A DNA stretch of 5,894 bases from Spirochaetes bacterium RBG_16_67_19 (GCA_001829505.1 MIBK01000086.1:1-5894); one strand, 5' to 3'; numbered from the stretch's first letter, positions 1 through 5,774 are shown. Made by a program: numbers and translations. Notes: generated by a model not told the origin, from the letters alone.

Positions 1-12
1 AGGAGGAATGCT

Positions 13-394
13 GTGAAAAGGCTCTGTATCGCAGTTTGTTTGATAACGGGCTTAGCGGTATCTTGCGGATACGCCGAAACAGGTGTTCTTGTACCGGTCG
101 GCGATTTGATAACGCCGCTGTCGCTTGGAAACAGGCATCCAAGCCGTTGGAAACCTTATTAAATGGTCCGAGCCGGGGTACGAGGATATTCGGTCATGGG
201 GTCCGGAATTCCGAGTGCGCACGGACTTCAGATTCAAGGCGTTCAGTATCGGTCTGAGCGCCTCGATTCCGATCGATCTGTTTCTGCGCTTCGCCATAAA
301 GGATTGGCCGGTACTGCACAGTGAGCAGGATGAACTGAGGATCTTTGCAGCCCAAGCTGCCGTTTGTGTAGGTTACTGGTTCGGATCTTCATGA
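13..394 (+). pseudogene. Frameshifted small exported protein, possibly a beta-barrel or periplasmic protein
   Basis: A GTG at 13 sits 6 nt after a perfect AGGAGG (1-6); the ATG at 8 is followed two codons later by TGA, so GTG is the better start. The first frame reads MKRLCIAVCLITGLAVSCGY, a basic start, a hydrophobic core and a signal-peptidase-like region (AVSC could be a weak lipobox, GYA-ET a type I site). It ends at TAA 160-162, giving only 49 residues. From about 113 the +2 frame stays open to TGA at 392-394 and reads like real protein, with alternating polar/aromatic strands (EFRVRTDFRFKAFSIGLSAS, then AAQAAVCVGYWFGSS). Joining the frames between about 110 and 130 gives a secreted protein of about 126 residues rich in beta-strand pattern. 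I infer one gene broken by a single-base indel or a sequencing error. No family is recognised. GC content is lower than in the downstream genes, which may mean different ancestry. Confidence 0.5.
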
Positions 395-486
395 GATCGC
401 CGCCCGCGCGTCTCCGATCCTCAGCACCGGCGAGCGCAAGCTGCTGGTAGATGCCCCTCATTGAGCGGATGTCGGTTGCCAATAAC

Positions 487-524
487 AAGAGGGTGGTCGC
501 AGCCCTGCGGCCGCCCTTTTCTTT
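487..524 (+). terminator. Rho-independent terminator-like hairpin (left arm)
   Basis: Stem 491-502 pairs with 505-516 over 12 positions (GGGTGGTCGCAG against CTGCGGCCGCCC, two of them G-T wobble pairs) and is followed directly by TTTTCTTT. An A-rich stretch (AACAAGA) precedes it, so A-T pairs can extend the base and some termination in the reverse direction is possible. It lies about 95 nt after the end of the broken gene at 394 and would isolate the regulator gene at 831 from upstream transcription. It also lies inside the inverted repeat, so it may have come with that element. Confidence 0.6.
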
Positions 525-542
525 CGGGTATTTATCCCCGGT

Positions 543-561
543 ATTAGCCCTAGGGGCTAAT
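543..561. repeat. Central palindrome of the inverted repeat
   Basis: ATTAGCCC (543-550), spacer TAG, GGGCTAAT (554-561): a perfect 8-bp stem exactly at the symmetry axis of the 413-690 repeat. There is no T run after it, so it is not a terminator by itself. It may be the junction at which the two arms were joined, or a recombination or protein-binding site. Confidence 0.7.
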
Positions 562-587
562 TCAGTAGATAGAAACCCCAAACCAGC

Positions 588-619
588 AAGAGGTGGCGTC
601 AGACAGACGGCCACCTCTT
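588..619. repeat. Perfect 10-bp hairpin (right arm)
   Basis: AAGAGGTGGC (588-597) and GCCACCTCTT (610-619) form a perfect 10-bp stem with a 12-nt loop. Only a short T run (618-620) follows on the + strand, and no convincing T run follows on the minus strand, so termination is possible but weak. It occupies the position equivalent to the 487-524 hairpin in the other arm, with a different stem sequence. Confidence 0.6.
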
Positions 620-729
620 TATGTTTGAGGGTTACTTCCCGAATCAGAGAATCTACCAGGAGCTTGCGCTCGCCCTCGCTGAAAGTCGGAAAGACCTTGT
701 CAGTGCGGTTTGGAGAATGCCTGCGCCTC

Positions 730-745
730 CGGCCTCTGGAGGCCG
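730..745. repeat. Short GC-rich palindrome upstream of the regulator gene
   Basis: CGGCCTCTGGAGGCCG is a perfect inverted repeat (7-bp arms, 2-nt centre) about 85 nt before the regulator's start codon. It could be an operator half-site pair or just a GC-rich coincidence. No T run follows. Nothing else in 691-820 could be assigned, and no strong sigma-70 promoter was found there. Confidence 0.35.
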
Positions 746-820
746 CTCGACGCTGGTCCAAGCCAGAAAGAAGTTACAAAGGGAATCGAAAAAGAGCTAC
801 ATTATGGGCAGGCGGCTATT

Positions 821-826
821 GGAGGT
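821..826 (+). promoter_or_regulatory. Ribosome binding site deciding the regulator start
   Basis: GGAGGT lies 4 nt before the ATG at 831. The reading frame is open back to 621, and another in-frame ATG occurs at 804 (adding nine residues) with only a weak GAG before it. The Shine-Dalgarno, together with the fact that the conserved LRVSLLGGF strand begins six residues into the protein, favours 831. Confidence 0.75.
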
Positions 827-830
827 AGTC

Positions 831-3800
831 ATGCAGGAAGCCCGGCTTAGGGTCAGCCTGCTCGGCGGGTTCTGCGTTCGCATAGAGGATCGGGAGATTC
901 CTGAAAGAGCTTTTGCGCGGCGCAAGGCCCGCTCTCTTCTCAAGCTGCTGGTCCTTCAGCCCGGATGGAAGCTGCAGCGAGACCGGGCCATGGATCTGCT
1001 TTGGCCGGATCTCGATGCCCCGGCGGCCGCCGCCCAACTATACAAGGCCATCCACTACATTCGGCTGGCCTTCGCCGAGGCGGAACCTCCGGCCGGAGAA
1101 TCGTTCCTTCAGCTTCGTGACGAGCTGGTTATTCTGACTGCGCCGGGAGGCGTACACACGGATGTCGACTCCTTCGAGCGGCTCGCTCGTGAGGCACGAC
1201 GGAACCCGCAGATCACCCTGCTGCAGAGGGCTATCGCCAGCTACAGCGGGGACCTTCTCCCGGCGGAGCTCTACGAGGACTGGACCGAGGGACCACGGGA
1301 AGCGCTGCGGCAGCGCTACCTGGAGCTTCTCCTGCAGTTGGGTGAGGCCCACCTGGAGCTCAAGCAGCTCGCCGAGGCAGCCGACGCCTTCCGGCAAGCC
1401 CTTGTTCGGGACCCCGCCGTTGAAACGGCTCACCGCGGACTGATGCGGGTTTACGCACTTCAAGGCAACCGCCCGCGCGCCTTGCGACAGTTCCAGCGCT
1501 GCACTGAAATGCTGGAGAGAGAGCTGGACGTCGCCCCTGATGCGGAAACCTCGCGCCTGCATCGCGAGATCGCTGCCGGCGTTATTGTTCCTCCCCAATC
1601 GTTGCGGCCCGGGCCCGTCTTCGAGCCTGGGCCTCTTGCTCCGCTGGTAGGGCGGGAAGCTGAGACGAAAGCCATTGCCGAGCTGCTGGCGGCTTTGGAT
1701 CGCGGAACGGGAGCAGTCTTGGGAATCGAGGGGACAGCGGGCATCGGCAAGACTCGGTTGGCCCAGCAAATCCTGCAGCTCGGACGGCAGCGGGGCCATC
1801 GAACCCTGTTTGGCGGCACGCACCAGCAGGAAGGCCGTTCCGCCTACGCCCCTTTTATCGAAGCACTGCGCATGGCCCTGCAGACAGACCTATCAAACGT
1901 CGCCCTGATTCCAGCGGAACTGGCGGTGTCGATCCCCGAGCTCATCTCCGTCGCGAGCTCTGTTCCCAGCTCCGATCGGCGGGCCGCGCAAACCCTGCTG
2001 TTCGCGGGGGTGCTTCGCTTTCTGACCGCCGAGGCGCGCGCCGCACCGCTGTTGCTGATCTTGGATGATCTTCACATCGCCGACGAGGGGTCGCTCCGGC
2101 TGTTCCACTACCTGGCCCGCCAGACGCAGGGCCTGCCGCTGCTCCTGGTGGGAACCTGGAGGGAGCCGGAGCTCGTGGCGGGGCTGGCATCCTGGGTTGG
2201 AAGCCTGGACCGCCAGGGGCTGCTTCGCCGCCTAGTGCTTGCGCCTTTCTCAGAGACGGAGTCTCGGGATCTCTTAACGCAGGCCCTCGGAAAGGGTCAG
2301 GTCGATGCGAAGCTGGCCCGGGAACTGCATCGCCTATCCGGCGGCAATCCGCTCCTGGCCAAGGAGATGGTTGGTCAGTTGGCCGCCTCGAAGCAGATCG
2401 CTCTGGTGCGAAACAGGTGGCGACGAATCGGTCAGGAAGACCTGCCGATCCCTCCTTCCCTGCAGACCTTCCTGGGCGAGCGGTTGGCCGGACTGTCCCC
2501 CGCCGGCCTGCATTTGGTGCAGTTGGCTGCCGTGCTCGGCTACGATGCCCCCCTGCCGGTTTTGGAGATGAGCCTGACCAAGACCCGTTCGGGCGTGCCC
2601 GAACCCTCTCTGCCTCTTCTGGACCTGCTGGATGAAGCGCTGAAGGCGCGGCTTCTGGAGGAGCGCGGGCTGAGCTACCGCTTCCCGCATCCTCTCTTCC
2701 GAGACGCGATTTACCAGCAGATGTCGCAAGCGCGCCGAAGGGAGTTCCACAGCCTGGTCGCCCAGGCCCTCGAGACGGTGTACCGCGACGACACGGCCAT
2801 CCCCATCGAGGTCATCGCCGACCACTACCTGCGGGCAGGCGACGTGCATCGCGCGGTGCGTTACCTCCTGCGGGCCGGCGACCGGGCCGAAGCCGTCTAC
2901 GATCATGCGGATGCACTGCGCCGTTACCGGGAGGCCCTTGTCCTCCTGGGGGAGCCAGGCTCCCTGGAATTGTTTCGTTCCCGAGCGGAGGTGCAGGAGC
3001 GTATCGGTGATGCCCATCGGGCGATCGGCGAGCTGTCCCTCAGTCTGGATGCCTACCGGCAGGCGTTGGCCTGCCTTGCCCAAGCCCAGGATTCGACGAG
3101 CGGGACCCCCGCTTTCCAAGGGGGGCTTTGCCGGAAAATCGCCTTGAGCGCTATCCTCACCACCGACATGGCCACGGCGGCGGAACACCTTGGCCGAGCC
3201 CGACAAGTAATCGAGGGCGACTCGCTGGAGGAGGCCCGCCTGCTCATCGCCGAGGCCCTTTACGACTGGCACCGAAACGCCCTGAAGGAGGCGGTGGACC
3301 GCGCCCTGCACGCCCTGCGCATCGCGGAGGCTGCCGGGGCCCAGGTCGAGACCTCCCAGGCCTGTGAGATGCTCGCCCTGTCGTACCTTCCCCTGGGTGA
3401 GTGGGAGCAGGGGATGAAGTACGAGCTGCGCCGCGAGGTGGCCGGCTGGTCGCCAGAGGTCGCGGTAGCCATCGATGGGCACCTCTGTCTGTGGGAGTAC
3501 CACCTCAGCGGGGATGAGCCCTACAGGCAGGCCCAGGAGTTTATCGACGCGGTGGCCAAGCAGGCTGCCGCGGTAGGGGATCTGCGTTGTGTGGCTGTCT
3601 GCCACTACGCCCTCGGCAGCATGGATTTCTTCCGCGGTCAGCTCGGGCCCGCGGCCGAACAGCTGGCCCAGGCGTTGTCGCTTCACCAGCGCATCGGTTC
3701 CCCCGCCGGAGCCGCCTACACCCTGGCCCGCCAGGCGACGCTGCGCACCGCCAGCGGCGACGAACGTTCGGGTTGGGCTCTGGTGCAGCGGGGCCTGGTG

Positions 3801-4310
3801 GAGGCAGAGCAGGCGGTGGTGCGGGACCACTGCCTGCAGCGTCTCTACGGCGCGGGGATTCGAAATCGGCTGGGCGCCGGCGACCTGGTCAAAGCCGCGG
3901 AGCTGGTACGCCAGGCTGAGGAGTGCGAGGCGCAGAGCGCCGCGTGCACCATCTGCAGCGTGCAGCTTTACCCCGCTGTGGCCTCGTTCTACCTTGCTTC
4001 CGGCAACTTCCAGAAAGCTGACGACTACGCCGAAAAAGCCCGGCGTCTCGCTCAGGCAGGGCACAACCAGGGCGGCGAGGCTGAGGCGCTGCACGTTCAA
4101 GGTGAGGTCCGGGCGGCCAAAGGGGATATCGCCCAGGCCGAGAAGCTCCTGGAGCAGGCCGCCGCGATCTTCCGCAGGCTCGGTCGCCGCTACGACCTGG
4201 GCCTGGCGCTGCAGGCCTGGGCAGGTCTGTCTGCGGAGCAGCCGGAGCGCCTGGAGCCGATCCGGCGGGAGGCAGCGCAGATCCTGGAACAGATAAGGAA
4301 AAAACGATAG
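831..4310 (+). CDS. SARP/AfsR-like BTAD regulator with ATPase and TPR domains
   Basis: The 1159-residue protein is a probable cytoplasmic transcriptional activator. Residues 1-105 form an OmpR/SARP-type winged helix (LRVSLLGGFCVRIEDREIP, FARRKARSLLKLLVLQPG, DLLWPD, then the YKAIHYIRLAF helix). Residues 110-250 match the BTAD helical domain (VDSFERLAREA, YSGDLLP, the DAFRQALVRDP repeat, then LERELDVAPDAET). Residues 270-520 are a P-loop ATPase of the AfsR/MalT type: PLVGRE linker, Walker A GTAGIGKT at 301-308, Walker B LLLILDDLH at 407-415, GTWREPEL at 441-448, LSGGNPLLAKEM at 502-513; a FPHPLFRDAIYQQM motif follows at 618-631. The rest (about 650-1159) is helical TPR-like repeats, usually the signal-sensing part. 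There is no C-terminal LuxR helix-turn-helix, so DNA binding should be N-terminal. C1032, C1039 and C1042 form a tight Cys cluster. The downstream OsmC gene starts 115 nt later behind SARP-like direct repeats, so this is probably its activator. The inducer is unknown. Confidence 0.93.
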   Translation: MQEARLRVSLLGGFCVRIEDREIPERAFARRKARSLLKLLVLQPGWKLQRDRAMDLLWPDLDAPAAAAQLYKAIHYIRLAFAEAEPPAGESFLQLRDELVILTAPGGVHTDVDSFERLAREARRNPQITLLQRAIASYSGDLLPAELYEDWTEGPREALRQRYLELLLQLGEAHLELKQLAEAADAFRQALVRDPAVETAHRGLMRVYALQGNRPRALRQFQRCTEMLERELDVAPDAETSRLHREIAAGVIVPPQSLRPGPVFEPGPLAPLVGREAETKAIAELLAALDRGTGAVLGIEGTAGIGKTRLAQQILQLGRQRGHRTLFGGTHQQEGRSAYAPFIEALRMALQTDLSNVALIPAELAVSIPELISVASSVPSSDRRAAQTLLFAGVLRFLTAEARAAPLLLILDDLHIADEGSLRLFHYLARQTQGLPLLLVGTWREPELVAGLASWVGSLDRQGLLRRLVLAPFSETESRDLLTQALGKGQVDAKLARELHRLSGGNPLLAKEMVGQLAASKQIALVRNRWRRIGQEDLPIPPSLQTFLGERLAGLSPAGLHLVQLAAVLGYDAPLPVLEMSLTKTRSGVPEPSLPLLDLLDEALKARLLEERGLSYRFPHPLFRDAIYQQMSQARRREFHSLVAQALETVYRDDTAIPIEVIADHYLRAGDVHRAVRYLLRAGDRAEAVYDHADALRRYREALVLLGEPGSLELFRSRAEVQERIGDAHRAIGELSLSLDAYRQALACLAQAQDSTSGTPAFQGGLCRKIALSAILTTDMATAAEHLGRARQVIEGDSLEEARLLIAEALYDWHRNALKEAVDRALHALRIAEAAGAQVETSQACEMLALSYLPLGEWEQGMKYELRREVAGWSPEVAVAIDGHLCLWEYHLSGDEPYRQAQEFIDAVAKQAAAVGDLRCVAVCHYALGSMDFFRGQLGPAAEQLAQALSLHQRIGSPAGAAYTLARQATLRTASGDERSGWALVQRGLVEAEQAVVRDHCLQRLYGAGIRNRLGAGDLVKAAELVRQAEECEAQSAACTICSVQLYPAVASFYLASGNFQKADDYAEKARRLAQAGHNQGGEAEALHVQGEVRAAKGDIAQAEKLLEQAAAIFRRLGRRYDLGLALQAWAGLSAEQPERLEPIRREAAQILEQIRKKR

Positions 4311-4317
4311 CGCTGGC

Positions 4318-4346
4318 TCTGGAAGAATTCGGGAAGATTTCGGGAA
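4318..4346 (+). promoter_or_regulatory. Three heptamer direct repeats at 11-bp pitch, candidate SARP-type operator
   Basis: TCTGGAA (4318-4324), TCGGGAA (4329-4335) and TCGGGAA (4340-4346) are spaced exactly 11 bp start to start, with 4-bp linkers GAAT and GATT. In another register, GAATTCGGGAA and GATTTCGGGAA are adjacent 11-mers matching at 10 of 11 bases. Known SARP activators (AfsR, ActII-ORF4, DnrI) bind heptameric direct repeats at 11-bp or 22-bp pitch just upstream of, or overlapping, the -35 position. The repeats lie immediately after a gene for a protein with this DNA-binding domain and before the operon it probably controls. The functional assignment is inference. Confidence 0.55.
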
Positions 4347-4357
4347 ACAACTCTGCG

Positions 4358-4363
4358 GATACT
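4358..4363 (+). promoter_or_regulatory. Possible -10 element for the OsmC operon
   Basis: GATACT matches TATAAT at four of six positions and begins 12 bases after the last base of the third heptamer. SARP-activated promoters usually have a poor -35 and the last repeat about 8 bp before the -10, so the distance here is a little long. No good -35 hexamer is visible, consistent with an activator-dependent promoter. Transcription would start near 4370, leaving a leader of about 55 nt. Confidence 0.25.
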
Positions 4364-4377
4364 CTCGTCGAGAACCG

Positions 4378-4392
4378 CGCCTAAAAAAGGCG
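4378..4392. repeat. Small hairpin in the OsmC leader
   Basis: CGCCT (4378-4382) and AGGCG (4388-4392) form a 5-bp stem with an all-A loop of five bases, between the putative promoter and the Shine-Dalgarno at 4413. It has no T tail. It could affect mRNA stability, or may mean nothing. Confidence 0.3.
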
Positions 4393-4425
4393 AGGCGATG
4401 TCCACATACGAGAGGAGGTGCCGAT

Positions 4426-4980
4426 ATGAGCACCACGGTCAATGGTATCAATGTGGGGGACCTCAACTCCACGATCAGCGCGGTGAAGGAGAATCCCGCC
4501 GCCGCCCGCTGCACCTTTCGGACCCACACGGTGTGGGGAAAGGGGTTCCAGAATCAAGCAGTGATCGGCGACTACGATCAGGCTGGAGCGCGGGTGTCGC
4601 GGGGCCGGACCTTTCAACTTTCCGGCGACCACCCGAAAGGCCTGCTGGGACAGAACACGGCTCCGGCCGCGGTGGAGGCTCTGATCGCCGCCGCCGGAGC
4701 CTGCATTGCAGGAGGCTGGGCGACCTTCGGAGCCGCAATGAACATCCCGGTGGAGGCGCTGGAGATAGACCTGGAGGGTGACATCGACCTGCAGGGCTTC
4801 ATGGGTCTGGGCGACGGGGTGCGGCCGGGTCTCGAGCGGATTCGGGGCAAAATTTACGTGAAGAGTCCCGCCACGGACGAGCAGCTGCAGCAGCTCAAGG
4901 AGACGGCGGAAAAGCTCTCGCCGGTGGTCGATTCCCTGCGCCTGCCGGTCCAGACCGAGTTGGTGCGCATGAAGAGGTAG
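4426..4980 (+). CDS. OsmC-family protein
   Basis: The 184-residue protein belongs to the OsmC/Ohr fold family, cytoplasmic thiol enzymes that typically reduce organic hydroperoxides. Start ATG 4426 follows AGGAGGTG (4413-4420), a near-perfect Shine-Dalgarno. Residues 28-65 give the N-terminal beta strands (RCTFRTHTVWGKGF, then RVSRGRTFQLSGDHP). The signature segment GQNTAPAAVEALIAAAGACI (75-94) leads into the central helix and carries the expected active-site cysteine, C93. The C-terminal half (IPVEALEIDLEGDIDLQGFM, then KIYVKSPATDEQLQQLKETA) is a typical OsmC strand-helix arrangement. The second catalytic Cys of classical OsmC/Ohr, just before 'PV', is serine here (SPVVDS, S165), as in a common one-Cys branch of unclear activity. 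C29 is the only other cysteine. The stop is 5 nt before the methyltransferase start, so the two genes are cotranscribed, probably under the repeats at 4318-4346. Peroxidase activity is not assured. Confidence 0.88.
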   Translation: MSTTVNGINVGDLNSTISAVKENPAAARCTFRTHTVWGKGFQNQAVIGDYDQAGARVSRGRTFQLSGDHPKGLLGQNTAPAAVEALIAAAGACIAGGWATFGAAMNIPVEALEIDLEGDIDLQGFMGLGDGVRPGLERIRGKIYVKSPATDEQLQQLKETAEKLSPVVDSLRLPVQTELVRMKR

Positions 4981-4985
4981 CAGTC

Positions 4986-5774
4986 ATGGCCGGACAAGCG
5001 AGCATCGGACGGACAGTGGACAGGGTGGAGTTGCAGGCCAAAGTGAAAGACATGTACCGCGCCGTGGCGCAGAACCCGCACGGCCGCTTTCACTTCGAGC
5101 TGGGACGAGGGGTGGCCCAGAGACTGGGGTACCCGGCCTCCTTTCTGGACCGCCTCCCGGAGGAGGCGATCGATTCCTTCGCGGGCGTGGGCTACCATCT
5201 CGGGCTGGCGGACCTCCGCGAAGGGGAGCGCGTCCTGGACCTGGGAAGCGGAGCGGGCATGGATTCCTTCCTCGCCGCTTTCCTCGTTGCACCCTCCGGC
5301 AGCGTTGTCGGGATCGACATGACGGAGGCGCAGCTGGAGAAGGCGGAAGCCCTGCGGGCGCGGGCCGGAGCCCAGAACGTCAGCTTTTGGAAGGGTAATA
5401 TCGAGGCTCTTCCTTTCGGCGACGCCCAATTCGACGCGGTCATTTCCAACGGAGTGATCAACCTCTCGCCTGAAAAGGAACGGATTTTCCAGGAGTCGAG
5501 CCGGGTCCTCAAGCCGGGGGGCCGCTTGGCGATATCCGACATCGTTTCCGAGCAGGAATTGCCGGAGGGGGTCACTTGCGACGCGACGCTGTGGGCGGCC
5601 TGCATCGGAGGGGCAATGCAGTGGAATCGGTATACTACTGCGATCGAGCAGGCGGGTTTTCGCCTGGTTTCCGTGCGAGAGAACCAACAGTACGAGTTTC
5701 TTTCATCCTCCGCGCGGGAAGCCGTGGCGACGTATGGGGTCAAGAGCGTTTCGCTGGTTGCCGTAAAGAAGTGA
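4986..5774 (+). CDS. SAM-dependent methyltransferase, ArsM-like branch
   Basis: The 262-residue class I methyltransferase is probably cytoplasmic and soluble. ATG 4986 follows AGAGG (4973-4977), which overlaps the end of the OsmC gene; the gap between the genes is 5 nt. The SAM site is complete: motif I VLDLGSGAG (83-91), acidic residue D111 in VVGIDMT, GNIEALPF (137-144), FDAVISNGVINL (149-160), RVLKPGGRLAISDIV (173-187). The stretches SFAGVGYHLG (64-73), GSGAGMDSFLAA (87-98) and ATLWAACIGGAMQWNRY (200-216) are like arsenite methyltransferases and related ubiE-type enzymes. C206 falls at the 'ECxGGA' ligand cysteine of ArsM. The C-terminal Cys of ArsM (in its 'CEDYG' region) is absent: here it is AVATYGVKSVSL. 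The N-terminal ~60 residues contain no Cys either, so arsenite is not a safe substrate call. With OsmC beside it, it may methylate a small thiol-linked or metalloid compound. The substrate is unknown. Confidence 0.88.
   Translation: MAGQASIGRTVDRVELQAKVKDMYRAVAQNPHGRFHFELGRGVAQRLGYPASFLDRLPEEAIDSFAGVGYHLGLADLREGERVLDLGSGAGMDSFLAAFLVAPSGSVVGIDMTEAQLEKAEALRARAGAQNVSFWKGNIEALPFGDAQFDAVISNGVINLSPEKERIFQESSRVLKPGGRLAISDIVSEQELPEGVTCDATLWAACIGGAMQWNRYTTAIEQAGFRLVSVRENQQYEFLSSSAREAVATYGVKSVSLVAVKK

Larger units (their letters stand above)
417..561 (+). pseudogene. Decayed gene 3' end (left arm), recombinase-tail-like
   Basis: Frame 3 reads ILSTGERKLLVDAPH and stops at TGA 462-464. Shifting one base near 453 continues the similarity as LIERMSVANNKRVVAALRPP, then FSFGYLSPVLALGANS. 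This matches the peptide of the other arm read on the minus strand (FSEGERKLLVDSLIREVTL, then a KEVAVCLTPP segment and GLGFLSTELAPRANT) with conservative changes and a one-residue gap. The 'GERKLLVDxLIxRVxL...V.L.PP' pattern resembles the helical tail that ends many large serine recombinases, but the fragment is too short for firm assignment. No start codon or upstream domain is visible, so it is at best a remnant. The alternative is that it is only a by-product of a palindromic element. Confidence 0.3.
413..690. repeat. Large imperfect inverted repeat (two ~139-nt arms, centre ~552)
   Basis: The left arm (413-551) and the reverse complement of the right arm (553-690) are homologous along their whole length. 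The outer 40 bases (413-452 against 651-690) match at 33 of 40 positions, including an uninterrupted 14-mer GGCGAGCGCAAGCT. The inner end is a near-perfect palindrome (543-561). In between, the arms are more diverged, with a 1-base difference near 453 and a codon-sized gap near 480-488, but stay alignable, especially as translated peptide. Similarity stops outside 413 and 690. This is most of the 436-base stretch without an intact gene between 395 and 830. It could be two convergent copies of a gene end brought together by a mobile element, or a small non-autonomous palindromic element. Seen directly: the repeat. Inferred: its origin. Confidence 0.75.
541..692 (-). pseudogene. Gene 3'-end remnant (right arm, minus strand), recombinase-tail-like
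   Basis: On the minus strand this reads FPTFSEGERKLLVDSLIREV, continuing TLKHKEVAVCLTPPLAGL and GFLSTELAPRANTG without a frameshift. The sequence looks like the C-terminal tail of a serine recombinase (an acidic helix before L-I-R-E-V-x-L, then a beta-strand V-A-V-C-L-T-P-P), by pattern memory only. The open frame extends outward in both directions as low-complexity Arg-rich residues that do not look coding. The fragment mirrors the left-arm remnant, so the two are homologous and point toward each other. There is no catalytic domain in the window. If this is a real tail, the rest of the gene has been lost and replaced by the promoter region of the 831 gene. Confidence 0.35.

Noticed and set aside
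774..803. Possible sigma-70 promoter TTACAA - 18 bp - TACATT before the regulator
   Set aside because: The hexamers match consensus at only about 3/6 and 4/6 positions with no supporting element; too weak to annotate.
451..828. Open + frame of 125 codons as an independent gene
   Set aside because: It begins mid-arm in the inverted repeat, has no ribosome site and turns into low-complexity sequence after the symmetry centre. Only its first ~37 residues resemble the other arm's peptide, already reported as a remnant.
621..830. Extending the regulator upstream to 621 (70 more residues)
   Set aside because: The extension runs through the inverted repeat and lacks a ribosome site, and its residues do not resemble any domain. 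The ATG at 831 has GGAGGT and precedes the conserved domain directly.
1038..1823. Open minus-strand frame of 261 codons
   Set aside because: It lies opposite the winged-helix, BTAD and ATPase coding region. The composition is that of a shadow frame and no motif is seen.
2334..4529. Open minus-strand frame of 731 codons opposite the regulator and the OsmC start
   Set aside because: It is antisense to a clearly coding gene with recognisable domains. Its product has no recognisable motif and it has no convincing ribosome site; long antisense frames are expected in GC-rich genes.
4398..4781. Open + frame from ATG 4398, overlapping the OsmC gene
   Set aside because: The product is Arg/Gly-rich low complexity. 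The OsmC frame has the strong Shine-Dalgarno and the family motifs.
4854..5687. Minus-strand frame of 277 codons opposite the methyltransferase
   Set aside because: It is antisense to a gene with all SAM-binding motifs and has no motif of its own.
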